Position numbers and translations under genes: made by a program. Shown here one piece after another: positions 1 to 8,499 of a stretch of 64,000 bases of DNA. Each line of letters opens with the position of its first letter. Position 1 is the first letter of the stretch. The stretch lies in NCBI RefSeq assembly GCF_003201955.1, contig NZ_QJJM01000010.1, positions 1 to 64,000 of the forward strand, read 5' to 3'. Under the pieces are notes generated by a model. The model was not told the DNA's origin, ran no database searches, and worked only from the letters and a program-made list of their open reading frames with translations. The DNA is from Blastomonas natatoria. Its GTDB lineage: Bacteria > Pseudomonadota > Alphaproteobacteria > Sphingomonadales > Sphingomonadaceae.

Positions 1-424
1 ACAACCAATGTGCCCCGATCTTTAAACCGAGGGAATGGCTATCCGATTATGTTGGCGACCAGATGAAGAGCGATGCGTCAGCGCCGCGTCCCGTCCGGTG
101 AGGCGTCATCTATGGATCGGATCGAGTCGGGTCAAACCCTTTTTTGCAGATTCTTTTCAGCCCATCCGCCTCGATCTATCACGGCCCCGCAAATGCTGGA
201 TCTTTCAGGGATCAGGGCATGTGCGGGTGCCTCCTTGTCACGGGATCAGCCGGATGCCCCCAGTCACGCCGGATCTGCATAATTGCATGCTGAAGACACT
301 TGTCGATTCGTAGGGGAGCGTTCCGCACCACATCACAACGATCAAAAGCAGTTCTCGTTTCCTCTCCCTCGCCCCGCCGTATCGAGCAGGGCCGACGCGA
401 CGATTCACGGCCCGCACATCCGCG
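1..424. other. No supported gene
   Basis: I find no reading frame here with recognisable protein character on either strand. Short open frames exist but look like chance frames of GC-rich DNA. The stretch lies downstream of the stop codon of the minus-strand methyltransferase and may hold its terminator or belong to whatever lies left of the window. Confidence 0.5.
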
Positions 425-1042
425 CTATCGGCGGACCGGCCGGCTCGCCCGGTAGATATGGCATGGAGGGATGTTGCGCCACTCCCGCGACTGATCGATC
501 TGCCTAAACCTCGGCTCGAGCAGCGCCTCCACAGTGTCGCGCATCTGATAGGCGACCAGTTGCCCATGATCGGCAAGGAGCGCCGCGCTCGATTCCATGA
601 TGCGGACGCCCGCCGGCTCGTCGATGGTCGAGAACGGAATTCCGGTCACAATCAGGTCCACAGGCCCCAGGCCGAGATGGTCGATCACCGAGCCCGCACT
701 TGCGGCACATCCGGTCACCGCAATGAGCCGGGGATCGGCAATCGCATCGCGCAAGTGGCGTGTGAACCGGGGACTGAGATCAATGGCAACAAGCACGCTG
801 TCGCTGGGCATGCGCGCGAGCAGCGCACGGGTGACCGGGCCGCTGCCGGGCCCATATTCGACCACGACCCGGATATCGGCAAAGTCAATCGGCTCGAGCA
901 TGGAATCGACCAGGAAGCGCGACGCTGGAAAGGCCGATCCGACCGCAGATGGCCGATGGAAGAACTCACGAAACGAAATGATCAGACTGTTGAACCCCGA
1001 TCCTGCAGGAACGGGACGAGTTGGGTGAAACAAGGTGGCCAT
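425..1042 (-). CDS. SAM-dependent methyltransferase, PmtA-like
   Basis: A 205-residue class I methyltransferase. An acidic-then-glycine SAM motif (VEYGPGSGPVTRALL) lies in the first third, followed by an acidic strand end (VAIDLSP) and a motif-IV-like DLIVTGIPFSTI. The arrangement resembles the small phospholipid N-methyltransferases (PmtA type) and rRNA adenine dimethylases of alphaproteobacteria; the FREFFHRP segment near the N-terminus is frequent in PmtA-like proteins. The substrate is therefore likely a membrane lipid, but this is inference. I chose the second Met, which has GGAG seven bases upstream; starting at 1057 would add five residues. It is divergent from the nitroreductase gene across about 190 bases. 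Confidence 0.65.
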   Translation of the reverse strand: MATLFHPTRPVPAGSGFNSLIISFREFFHRPSAVGSAFPASRFLVDSMLEPIDFADIRVVVEYGPGSGPVTRALLARMPSDSVLVAIDLSPRFTRHLRDAIADPRLIAVTGCAASAGSVIDHLGLGPVDLIVTGIPFSTIDEPAGVRIMESSAALLADHGQLVAYQMRDTVEALLEPRFRQIDQSREWRNIPPCHIYRASRPVRR

Positions 1043-1109
1043 GGAGCACTCCGGCATGAGCGACGAGCATGCTCAGATTACGTGCCCCTTTTGGCTCGGT
1101 TCCGCCAAA

Positions 1110-1134
1110 TCCCGCGCTGCGCTTCAGCGCGGGA
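1110..1134. repeat. Perfect 10-bp hairpin in divergent intergenic region
   Basis: TCCCGCGCTG and CAGCGCGGGA are separated by five bases. It has no T-run on either side and lies between two divergent genes, so it is not an obvious terminator. It may be a palindromic intergenic repeat or a regulator site. Confidence 0.5.
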
Positions 1135-1234
1135 CCCGCATGAAGCGGCGATTGCAGCCACCGCTTTCGTCTGGCAATTGGTTGCACTCTGACAGCCAGC
1201 CACGCTGGAAATGCCAATCAGGGGAGAGAGTTTG

Positions 1235-1897
1235 ATGAATGTAGCCGAAGCCGTTGCCAGCCGTCGATCGATCCGATCGTTTCTCGACACGCCGGTACCG
1301 CTCGAGACGGTGCGCCGTGTGCTGGAGCAGGCAAGGATGACGCCTTCGGGCTGCAACTATCAGCCCTGGGAAGCCACCGTCCTGACGGGCGAACCGCTGG
1401 CGTCGCTGCAGCAGCGGCTACTGGCGAGCCAGCCCGACGATCCGCAGGAATATGATTTCGCCGCGCCCGGTCAGGTCCTCAAATATCAGCAGCGCCTCTC
1501 CAATCTGGGCAAGGCGATGTACGGCGCCATGGCCGTCGCCCGGGACAATTCGGAACAGCGTGCCGATTTCGTGAAGATGAACATGGTCTCGTTCGGCGCA
1601 CCGGTGCTGCTGCTCTGCCATTTCCCCAAGCTGATGAAGGAACCGCAATGGTCGGATTGCGGCATGTGGCTGCAGACGATCATGCTGCTGCTGCGCGGCG
1701 AGGGCCTGGATAGCTGCCCGCAGGAATATATGGGCGTCTATGGCCGGACGATCAAAGACCATCTTGGCCTGGGCGAGGACATCCTGCTGTTCTGCGGCCT
1801 GGGCATCGGCTGGCGCGACCCGGACGCGCCGGTCAACAATTTCGAGCGCGAACGCGTGCCGCTCGACGAGCACGTCACCTTCCACGGCTTCGGCTGA
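1235..1897 (+). CDS. Nitroreductase family protein
   Basis: A 220-residue FMN-dependent NAD(P)H oxidoreductase of the nitroreductase fold. The N-terminal RRSIRSF motif contacts the FMN phosphate, the PSGCNYQPW segment matches the flavin-binding loop, and CGLGIGWRDP near residue 195 is the conserved C-terminal flavin contact. Such enzymes reduce nitroaromatics, quinones or enones; the substrate is not readable. The start at 1235 has GGGGAGAG about seven bases upstream, while the ATG at 1211 has none. It converges with the MetE-like gene, so it may be peripheral to the catabolic operon. Confidence 0.85.
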   Translation: MNVAEAVASRRSIRSFLDTPVPLETVRRVLEQARMTPSGCNYQPWEATVLTGEPLASLQQRLLASQPDDPQEYDFAAPGQVLKYQQRLSNLGKAMYGAMAVARDNSEQRADFVKMNMVSFGAPVLLLCHFPKLMKEPQWSDCGMWLQTIMLLLRGEGLDSCPQEYMGVYGRTIKDHLGLGEDILLFCGLGIGWRDPDAPVNNFERERVPLDEHVTFHGFG

Positions 1898-1949
1898 GAG
1901 ATTGGCGCCCTGCGGCTCGTCGGCCTTGCCTGGACCGACGAGCCGCGCC

Positions 1950-3080
1950 TCACCAGAACCGTTCGCTGGCGATCCGTGCACCGTCCGAGAGCGCTGCGAG
2001 CTTGGCCCACACGATTTCGGGGTCGAGGCTGTTGCTGCCGGCATGAACCGAAAAACCGCAGTCGACGCCCGCCATCACCCGCTCGCGTCCCAGCAGGTTC
2101 GCATAACGGCCAATGCGCTGCGCAATCAGTTCGGGATGTTCGATATAAGGACTCTGCGGCTCGACCATGCCGGGGCAAAGGATCTTGTCGTCCGGTAGCG
2201 GATGGTCCTCGAAAAAGGCAAACTCATGGGCGTGGCGCGGATTGGCGCCTTCAAGCAGGACCGTCTGCGGCTTGGCCGTCCAGACGATATCGGCAATCTC
2301 GCCAAGCGCGACATCGCAGTGATGCGGTCCGGGATAGTTGCCCCAGCACAGGTGCATTCGCAGCTGTTCTGCCGGAATGTTCCGAACCGCATGGTTGAGC
2401 GCCGCGATGTTCATGCCGATGCGCTTGCGAAAGTCTTCCAGGCTCAGATGCGTGAACTGGACATGGCGGCCCATGGCAAGGTCAGGACAATCGACCTGCA
2501 GCGTGATGCCGGCCGCGGCAATGGTCTCGTACTCATGCCGCAAACCCTCGGCGAGGGCGAAAACATAAGCCTCATCGCTTTCATAATACTGATTCGGGAA
2601 GAACAGCGCAGTCACGCCGGGTGACGCAGCCGACATGAAGGTCGCATGGCTGTTGGCGAGCCGCTGGAGACGCTCGGCATCGATCCGCGGCGCTTCCATG
2701 TCGATCACGGTGATCGGCGCGGTGCAGGCCGGGGCGGAACGCTTCGCGCGTCCCTTGTTGCCGAACACCTGTGCCTTGGCGCCGGGAAAGGCCTCGAGAT
2801 CGGCAAACTCGTACTGGCCCGCCTCGCCGCCAAAGCCCGAGAGCCGGTGCTTGATATAGGTGGCATAGCTGGGCTTGGACTGCTCACCATCGTTCACGAT
2901 GCTGACCCCGGCCTCGATCTGGCGCTGGATGACATGGGCCGTGGCCTGCTCGACCGCAGCTTCAAAACCGGCCTCGGACACCACTTCACCGCCTTCGCGC
3001 GCGAAAACCAGGTCGAGCAGGGCTTCGGGCCTCGGCAGGCTGCCGACATGGGTGGTGAGAAAGCGGTCAGGCACGGTCAT
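1950..3080 (-). CDS. Stand-alone MetE C-terminal-domain protein (COG0620)
   Basis: A 376-residue protein equivalent to the catalytic C-terminal half of cobalamin-independent methionine synthase. All four zinc ligands of that family can be placed: His243 and Cys245 in HLCWGN, Glu277 in LLEGANPRH, and Cys341 in GVDCGF. The N-terminal folate-binding half of true MetE (about 750 residues) is absent. Family members act as methyl or alkyl transferases to a thiol, including epoxyalkane:CoM transferase-like enzymes and proteins in aromatic O-demethylation loci. It is the last gene of the TonB-receptor unit, 19 bases after the hydrolase. The start has GGAG eight bases upstream. A role in moving a methyl or alkyl group released from the imported substrate is inference. 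Confidence 0.75.
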   Translation of the reverse strand: MTVPDRFLTTHVGSLPRPEALLDLVFAREGGEVVSEAGFEAAVEQATAHVIQRQIEAGVSIVNDGEQSKPSYATYIKHRLSGFGGEAGQYEFADLEAFPGAKAQVFGNKGRAKRSAPACTAPITVIDMEAPRIDAERLQRLANSHATFMSAASPGVTALFFPNQYYESDEAYVFALAEGLRHEYETIAAAGITLQVDCPDLAMGRHVQFTHLSLEDFRKRIGMNIAALNHAVRNIPAEQLRMHLCWGNYPGPHHCDVALGEIADIVWTAKPQTVLLEGANPRHAHEFAFFEDHPLPDDKILCPGMVEPQSPYIEHPELIAQRIGRYANLLGRERVMAGVDCGFSVHAGSNSLDPEIVWAKLAALSDGARIASERFW

Positions 3081-3099
3081 GGGTGGAAACTCCGGCAGA

Positions 3100-3978
3100 T
3101 CAGTCGTTGGTGGCATCGGGAATCGGCTGCAGAGGCCGGTTCAGAAAGGCGGCGAGCGCGGTGTTGAATTCGGCGGGGTGAGACAGATTGCACATATGCC
3201 CGGCATCGCGGATGAAACGAGCCTGGCCAAGTGGAGCGCTGCGGCCAATTGCTCGGGTAATGTCTCGGCGCCAGGGGGTGTCCGCAACTCCCGTGATGCC
3301 AAGCACAGGCATGCACAGGGTGGCGATCTGGTCGAGCCGGGCCGATGGACCGGCAGGTCCAGCCATCAGGTCACGCCCGTCATAATCGGCGAGCATCCGA
3401 CCCGCGATATCTGCGGCTTCTCCTGCGAGACCCGCCATCAACGGATGCGCCGCCCATTGCCGCTTCATCGCGTCCAGCTGGCCCCGCCGGACCAGATCGG
3501 CAAATTCGCCAAGCGGAATGCGGTCCGAAGCGTTGGCATGGTCGGGAATGCCGGCGAGCGAGATGCCCTGCAGGACCAGCGTCGCCAGGCGGTTTCGGTG
3601 GTTCTGGGCATAGCTGATCGCGGTCGCGCCAGCCTGCGACATGCCGACCAGGTGAAAACAGTCCAGTTCCAGCCGGTCTGCGAGGCATACGAGATCTTCG
3701 ACTTCGCGGGCGCGATCGGCAGGTGCGGTCGATTGGCCGAAGCCGCGCCTGTCGACCGTGATCACGCTGTGTCGCGCCGCCAGAGCGCGTGCCTGCATGG
3801 TCCACATGCGCCGGTCGAGGGTCCAGCCGTGAAGCAGGACCACAGCAGGGCCCCTGCCCAGCCGTTCGACGGCCAGATGGCCACCCTCAACGGCAAGCCA
3901 CAGGGTCCGCCCGCCCAGGTGCGGCCGAGGCGCGCTGCCAGAATGGGTGCAGCCCAGCTTGCCGACCGGGCCGCCCAT
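3100..3978 (-). CDS. Alpha/beta hydrolase
   Basis: A 292-residue alpha/beta-hydrolase. HGWTLD (residues 50-55) is the oxyanion-hole strand turn, GMSQAG puts the nucleophile at Ser114, and the C-terminal DAGHMCNLSHP holds the catalytic His. The acid is probably the Asp in the GVADTPW loop. It resembles 3-oxoadipate enol-lactonase and C-C bond hydrolases of aromatic pathways, but the substrate cannot be fixed from sequence. It starts three bases after the VOC gene stops and ends 19 bases before the MetE-like gene, so it is translated from one message with them. Confidence 0.8.
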   Translation of the reverse strand: MGGPVGKLGCTHSGSAPRPHLGGRTLWLAVEGGHLAVERLGRGPAVVLLHGWTLDRRMWTMQARALAARHSVITVDRRGFGQSTAPADRAREVEDLVCLADRLELDCFHLVGMSQAGATAISYAQNHRNRLATLVLQGISLAGIPDHANASDRIPLGEFADLVRRGQLDAMKRQWAAHPLMAGLAGEAADIAGRMLADYDGRDLMAGPAGPSARLDQIATLCMPVLGITGVADTPWRRDITRAIGRSAPLGQARFIRDAGHMCNLSHPAEFNTALAAFLNRPLQPIPDATND

Positions 3979-3981
3979 GAA

Positions 3982-4524
3982 TCAAGCCGCTTCGGCGCTG
4001 CGGAAGGTGTTGTTGTTGCTGTGGTCGCCGGCCAGCCAGCGCGCGAGCTCGGCGCGGGCCTTGGCGCGGACTTCGCTTTCGATCGCCAACGCTTCAGGCG
4101 CATCGCACGTGAATTCGATGATCATGCCGTTGGGGTCCTTCACATAGACCGACCGGCAATAGCCGTGCTCGAGAATGTATGTCTGCGGCTCGACAATTCC
4201 GGCGGCGGCGATCCGGCGCTCGAGCTCGGCCTGGGCGTCGGGATCGACATGCAGCGCGATATGGTGGAACGGCGATTCCGGGATAGGCGGGCTGAACTCG
4301 GCCTGGTCGTCCTCGTTCGCGAACTGGAAGAAGGCGAGCGCGCTGCCGTCCTTCATTGCAAAGAAGCAATGGCAATAGGTGCGCTCCTTGCCGAACAGCT
4401 CGTCCTTTTCGCAATAGGTAGCGACCAGCGGAAAGCCGAGCACGTCCTCGTAAAAGGCGCGCGTCGCCTCGAGGTCGCGGGTGGTATAGGCGGTGTGGTG
4501 CAGGCGGTTGACTAGCTGGCTCAT
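3982..4524 (-). CDS. VOC (glyoxalase/extradiol-fold) protein
   Basis: A 180-residue protein with the paired beta-alpha-beta-beta-beta units of the vicinal-oxygen-chelate superfamily. Likely metal ligands are His10 (LHHTAY), His87/88 (FHHIALHV) and Glu137 (GMIIEF). Where a second Glu is usual in glyoxalase I, Gln67 is seen, so the metal site may differ. A tail of about 35 charged residues follows the fold. Candidate activities are lyase, isomerase or thiol-transferase steps. A strong GGAGG lies before the ATG. It is third in the TonB-receptor unit. Confidence 0.8.
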   Translation of the reverse strand: MSQLVNRLHHTAYTTRDLEATRAFYEDVLGFPLVATYCEKDELFGKERTYCHCFFAMKDGSALAFFQFANEDDQAEFSPPIPESPFHHIALHVDPDAQAELERRIAAAGIVEPQTYILEHGYCRSVYVKDPNGMIIEFTCDAPEALAIESEVRAKARAELARWLAGDHSNNNTFRSAEAA

Positions 4525-4567
4525 GGCTTCCTCCTCATCTTGTTTCCACGCTGGATCGACAGCCCCC

Positions 4568-5170
4568 TCAGGCCGTCAGTTTCAGCGTGATGCGGGCGAC
4601 ATGCTCGCCCTGGAAACGGGCACCTGCAAGTTCGTTTTCGGACGGCATGCGCGATCCGTCACCGCCTGCGATCGTGCTTGCGCCATAAGGCGTGCCGCCG
4701 CTGATTTCGGACATGATGGTGTTGCCGGCAAAGCTGTAGGGCAGGCCGATGACGATCATGCCATGATGCAACAGGGTCGTGTGGAACGACGTGATCGTCG
4801 TTTCCTGCCCGCCATGCTGGCTGGCGGTGGAAACGAACACGCTGGCAGGCTTGCCGATCAGCGCCCCCCTCGCCCACAGGCCGCCGGTCTGGTCGAGAAA
4901 GTTGCGCATCTGGGCCGCCATGTTGCCGAAGCGCGTGGGGGTACCGAAGATGATGCCGTCATAATCGGCGAGCTCGTCCGGGCTGGCAAAGGGGGCGGCC
5001 TGATCGACCTTCATGCCTGATCCGGCCGCGACCTCGTCGGGTACCAGTTCGGGCACGCGCTTGACTACCGCCTCGCAGCCTTCGACCGCATTCACCCCGT
5101 CGGCCACGGCGCCTGCCATGATCTCGGTATGGCCATAGCCCGAATAATAGAGGATGAGGATGCGTGCCAC
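4568..5170 (-). CDS. wrbA: WrbA-type NAD(P)H:quinone oxidoreductase
   Basis: A 200-residue flavodoxin-fold enzyme. [10 protein letters not shown] is the FMN phosphate loop, [20 protein letters not shown] and the [10 protein letters not shown] loop are WrbA signatures. It reduces quinones by two electrons to hydroquinones. The start is a GTG with GGAAGA upstream. It sits 24 bases after the TonB receptor and is followed by the VOC gene, which suggests that a quinone or hydroquinone appears in this pathway. A second WrbA is at 43714-44313; the two differ in many positions and are paralogues rather than a recent duplication. Confidence 0.9.
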   Translation of the reverse strand: MARILILYYSGYGHTEIMAGAVADGVNAVEGCEAVVKRVPELVPDEVAAGSGMKVDQAAPFASPDELADYDGIIFGTPTRFGNMAAQMRNFLDQTGGLWARGALIGKPASVFVSTASQHGGQETTITSFHTTLLHHGMIVIGLPYSFAGNTIMSEISGGTPYGASTIAGGDGSRMPSENELAGARFQGEHVARITLKLTA

Positions 5171-5194
5171 GGATGTCTTCCAATCGTCTGCAGG

Positions 5195-7378
5195 TCAGAA
5201 CTTGTAGAGCGCCTCGAGCCCGAAGACGCGCGGGCGTCCCTTGAACACGAAGCCGCCCGGCGAGAATTCGGCATTATATCTTTTGTTGAACAGGTTGTCC
5301 GAAAACGCGGTCAGCGACCAGGCCCCGCCATCGAGCGTGAGGCGTGCATTGACGAGGTCCACCGGACGTCTGACGGTCGAATTGGGCACGTCGAACCAGG
5401 TCTTGCCGGTGCGGTTGTAATCCACGCGGATGCGGCCCTTGAGGTCGCTGTCGCCCAGATTGGTCTCGTATTGCGTGCCCAGATTGAGCGTATAGCGCGA
5501 GATGAATGGTGCCTCGTTGCCGATCACGGTGGGATCAGGGAATTCCTTGATCTCGCTATAGGTCACGCCAAGGCCGAAATTGATGTCCCAGCCGCGTGCC
5601 GGACGCAGCGTGCCGTCGATCTCGAAGCCCTGCAGCCGCACCTCGGGGACATTGCCCAGATTCTGGGTCGAGTTGGCGGCGAGGAAGACGAAGAAATAGC
5701 CGTTTTCCGACTTGGTGGTATAGGCGCTGGCGTTGAGCGTCAGCATCCGGTCGAACAGGTTGGTCTTGACGCCGATCTCGAACGTATCGGCCACTTCGGC
5801 TTCATATATATCGGCCACACCGACGACACCGGTGCCCGCTGCTACCGCACCGACGCCAGTCTGGTTGAACCCGCCCGAACGGAAACCGCGGCTATAGCCG
5901 CCATAGATCGTGACGTTTTCGGCCGGCTTGTAGGTCAGCGTGACCTTGGGCTGCCATTCGTCGAACGTTTCGCGGCGCACCTCGCCGGTGGTGCCGGTGG
6001 GGAAGCCGGGGACGACAGGGATGAACGCGGTCGGGGTCAGCGTGCGGTTGCGGCGCTTGTCGCGGTCATAGCGGAGCGAGGCATCGACGCGGAACGCTTC
6101 GGAGAATTCATAGCCGATATTGGCATAGACCGCCCAGGCGAAATTGTTCTGCGAGTCCGCGAGGAAGGTCGCCTGCGGGTTGCGCGGATCGGTGCTGGGG
6201 GTGCGGAACACGGGGAAGACGCCCTGGCCGGTATCCACCATGTTGCCGGTAGAGATATAGCGGTTGGTGTCGATGAAATAGCCGCCGAGCGACCAGGTGA
6301 ACGCGTTATCGTCGTTCGACTGGATCCGCAGATCCTGGCTGATCGCCTCGACATCGAGGAACTGGCTCTGGTTGAGGTCAAACCCGAACAGCGCGAAGAA
6401 CAGCGACTCCTGGATCGGCAGGAAGTTGAACGCATCGCCGGTCAGGATTTCGGACAAGGTGTCATAGGACGTCACCGAGGTGATCGATCCCCAATCGGCC
6501 TTGTAGTCGATCTTGGCCGAGACGTTGTAGATGTCGCGGTCGTTCTGCCCGGCATTGTTGACGCGCACGGGAAGGCTGGTGTCGTTCACGTCGGCGACGA
6601 TATTGTAATAGAGCGCCTGGGTGCGCAGCAGCGACATCGAGGCTCGCAGATCGACCGTCAGCTGGTCGGTGGGTGTCCACAGCAGCTTGCCGCGCAGCGA
6701 GATATCCTCGAGCGGATCGGCATCCTCGCCCAGAAAGGTGTTGGGGATATATCCGTTGGTGTCGCGATAGGAGCCGGAAAGGCGGAATTTGAGGGTGTCG
6801 CTGATCGGACCGGAAATGCCGGCGCGCAGCGTATAGCCGAAGCCATTATCGACCCCGGCGAATACCCGCCCCTCGAACTGGTCGCTGGGCTGCTTGGTGT
6901 TGATGATGATCGCCCCGCCAATGGCGTTGCGCCCGTAAAGGCCGCCCTGCGGGCCTTTCAGGATTTCGATCTGCTCGATATCGAACAGTTCCTGGCTGAA
7001 CTGGGCAGCATTGACCTGCTGCACTCCGTCAACCACCACGGCGACCGAGGGCTCGGAATTGCGGTTCTGGGTAATCCCGCGAATGATGACGAACGCGTTG
7101 CCCGCATTCTGGGTTTCGATCAGCTGGACGTTCGAGGTCAGCCCGATAAAGTCGGCGGCCTTGTCGATGCCGGCATTCTCGATCGATTCGGCGTTGAATG
7201 CAGTGATCGCGGCAGGGGTATCCTGCAGGGTGGAATCACGGCGCAGGGCGGTGACGACGATCTCGCCGGAGGCGGCCTCTTCCGTCGGCTGATCCTGTGC
7301 CAAGGCCGGCGCCGCAGCCGATAGCGCGACAACCGAAACCGAACCTGCCAGCAGCATCTTGTTCCAAATCGCGGGCAT
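5195..7378 (-). CDS. TonB-dependent outer-membrane receptor
   Basis: About 727 residues. A signal peptide (hydrophobic stretch ending APALAQD) is followed by a TonB-box-like EIVVTALRR, a plug domain with the GGLYGRNAIGGAIIINT segment, and a long beta-barrel ending in an aromatic residue (ALYKF), as in outer-membrane proteins. It should import a substrate at the expense of the proton-motive force through TonB-ExbB-ExbD. Sphingomonads use many such receptors for organic compounds as well as siderophores. It is the first gene of a five-gene unit and its upstream region carries twin palindromes shared with the CoA-transferase promoter. I preferred the ATG at 7378 to the GTG at 7384. Confidence 0.9.
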   Translation of the reverse strand: MPAIWNKMLLAGSVSVVALSAAAPALAQDQPTEEAASGEIVVTALRRDSTLQDTPAAITAFNAESIENAGIDKAADFIGLTSNVQLIETQNAGNAFVIIRGITQNRNSEPSVAVVVDGVQQVNAAQFSQELFDIEQIEILKGPQGGLYGRNAIGGAIIINTKQPSDQFEGRVFAGVDNGFGYTLRAGISGPISDTLKFRLSGSYRDTNGYIPNTFLGEDADPLEDISLRGKLLWTPTDQLTVDLRASMSLLRTQALYYNIVADVNDTSLPVRVNNAGQNDRDIYNVSAKIDYKADWGSITSVTSYDTLSEILTGDAFNFLPIQESLFFALFGFDLNQSQFLDVEAISQDLRIQSNDDNAFTWSLGGYFIDTNRYISTGNMVDTGQGVFPVFRTPSTDPRNPQATFLADSQNNFAWAVYANIGYEFSEAFRVDASLRYDRDKRRNRTLTPTAFIPVVPGFPTGTTGEVRRETFDEWQPKVTLTYKPAENVTIYGGYSRGFRSGGFNQTGVGAVAAGTGVVGVADIYEAEVADTFEIGVKTNLFDRMLTLNASAYTTKSENGYFFVFLAANSTQNLGNVPEVRLQGFEIDGTLRPARGWDINFGLGVTYSEIKEFPDPTVIGNEAPFISRYTLNLGTQYETNLGDSDLKGRIRVDYNRTGKTWFDVPNSTVRRPVDLVNARLTLDGGAWSLTAFSDNLFNKRYNAEFSPGGFVFKGRPRVFGLEALYKF

Positions 7379-7472
7379 CTGCACCTGCTCCCCTCATCCA
7401 GTGGATCCCGCCGCTTCGTTCTTGCTGATGCCGGTTGAGGCTTTGCGGGCGAGTTATGCTTCGGGTAAATTG

Positions 7473-7504
7473 TTCGTAAAGCGAAGTCAAGTTCGATATA
7501 CGAA
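7473..7504. promoter_or_regulatory. Twin TTCG-N5-CGAA palindromes upstream of TonB receptor
   Basis: TTCGTAAAGCGAA (7473-7485) and TTCGATATACGAA (7492-7504) are separated by six bases, so their centres are 19 bp apart. The same architecture recurs at 9681-9712. The pair lies about 95 bases before the receptor start and just after the end of the IclR gene. IclR-family regulators bind short palindromic, often tandem sites, so this is a probable operator for the adjacent regulator; binding is inferred. Confidence 0.75.
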
Positions 7505-7617
7505 GTTTCTGGCCGGCAGTCGAAGCATGGCGACGCGCACCATCACAGCCTGCGAGCGCAGGGGCACAGTTGGCGGGCGTTGGAAGTGAGATGCCGGGTC
7601 GTGGCGGCTTGGCAGGA

Positions 7618-8499
7618 TCAGTTCTGCTGGAGCGAGTGCATCAATGCAGGCCAGCGCTGCAGCGCGCTGCCGATTTCGGCCGCAGCTTCGCGAAGCATTG
7701 GCAGCCGCGTGCGGACCAGTTCGTCCTGCGAGATGCGGGTGGTCGATGTCGAACAGTTGATCGAGGCAATCGCGTTGCGCTGGGCATCGAAGACCGGAAC
7801 GGCGACCGAAACAATCCCGTAATCGAGTTCGTCCAATGCCGAATCATACCCGGTGTCGCGCGCCTTCTGCAGCCGCTCGGCCAACGCACCATCGGTGGTC
7901 ACCGTGCGTTCCGTAAAGCGCTGCAGACTGGCCGACGCCAGATATCGCGCAACAACCGGCTCCGGCTGGAAAGCGAGCAGCACCTTGCCGAGCGAAGTTG
8001 CATGCAGCGGAAAGCGCGTGCCGACATTCGCGCCCAACCGGATGCGGCGGTTGGTCGAGACATGCGCAACATACAGGATGTCGGTGCCGGAGAGCACCGC
8101 CATCGACGAACTGTCGCCGGTATCGTCGCGCAGCTTCTGCAGCGGCGGCAGCACCACCTGCTCGACATTCATCGACGAGAGATAGGCCGTGCCGAAGCTC
8201 AGCACCTCGGGCCGCAGCAGGAACTTGCGTCCGAATTGGGCGATATAGCCAAGCTGCACCAGCGTGTTGAGGCAGCGCCGCGCAACCGCGGGGCTGAGGC
8301 CGGTGACCTGGGCCACTTCGCTCAGCTGCATTTCCGGATGTGTCGCGTCGAACGCCCGCAACACCTTGAGCCCGCGCTCGAGCGTCGAGAGATATTCGCT
8401 GTCCTTGCCTGGCTTGGCGGGTTGATCCATGCCTGATGCGCTAGCCGCTCGCCCGGTTTCAGGCAAGGCGGTGTCGTCCCAGTTCCGCAGTGCGCTCAC
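7618..8499 (-). CDS. IclR-family transcriptional regulator (PcaR/PobR-like)
   Basis: A 293-residue regulator. An N-terminal extension of about 35 residues precedes a winged helix-turn-helix (LSEVAQVTGLSPAVARRCL, the recognition helix carrying ARRCLNTL as in PcaR/PobR relatives) and a C-terminal GAF-like effector domain with the conserved HATSLGKVLLAF and INCSTSTTR segments. These proteins usually sense a catabolic substrate or intermediate and activate or repress adjacent genes. Its GTG start overlaps the CoA-transferase stop (GTGA), so the two are co-translated and the regulator is likely under its own control through the 9681-9712 palindromes. Confidence 0.9.
   Translation of the reverse strand: MSALRNWDDTALPETGRAASASGMDQPAKPGKDSEYLSTLERGLKVLRAFDATHPEMQLSEVAQVTGLSPAVARRCLNTLVQLGYIAQFGRKFLLRPEVLSFGTAYLSSMNVEQVVLPPLQKLRDDTGDSSSMAVLSGTDILYVAHVSTNRRIRLGANVGTRFPLHATSLGKVLLAFQPEPVVARYLASASLQRFTERTVTTDGALAERLQKARDTGYDSALDELDYGIVSVAVPVFDAQRNAIASINCSTSTTRISQDELVRTRLPMLREAAAEIGSALQRWPALMHSLQQN

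Noticed and set aside
5129-7324. A 731-codon plus-strand frame opposite the TonB receptor
   Set aside because: Low-complexity mirror frame without recognisable features; the receptor on the other strand has signal peptide, plug and barrel.
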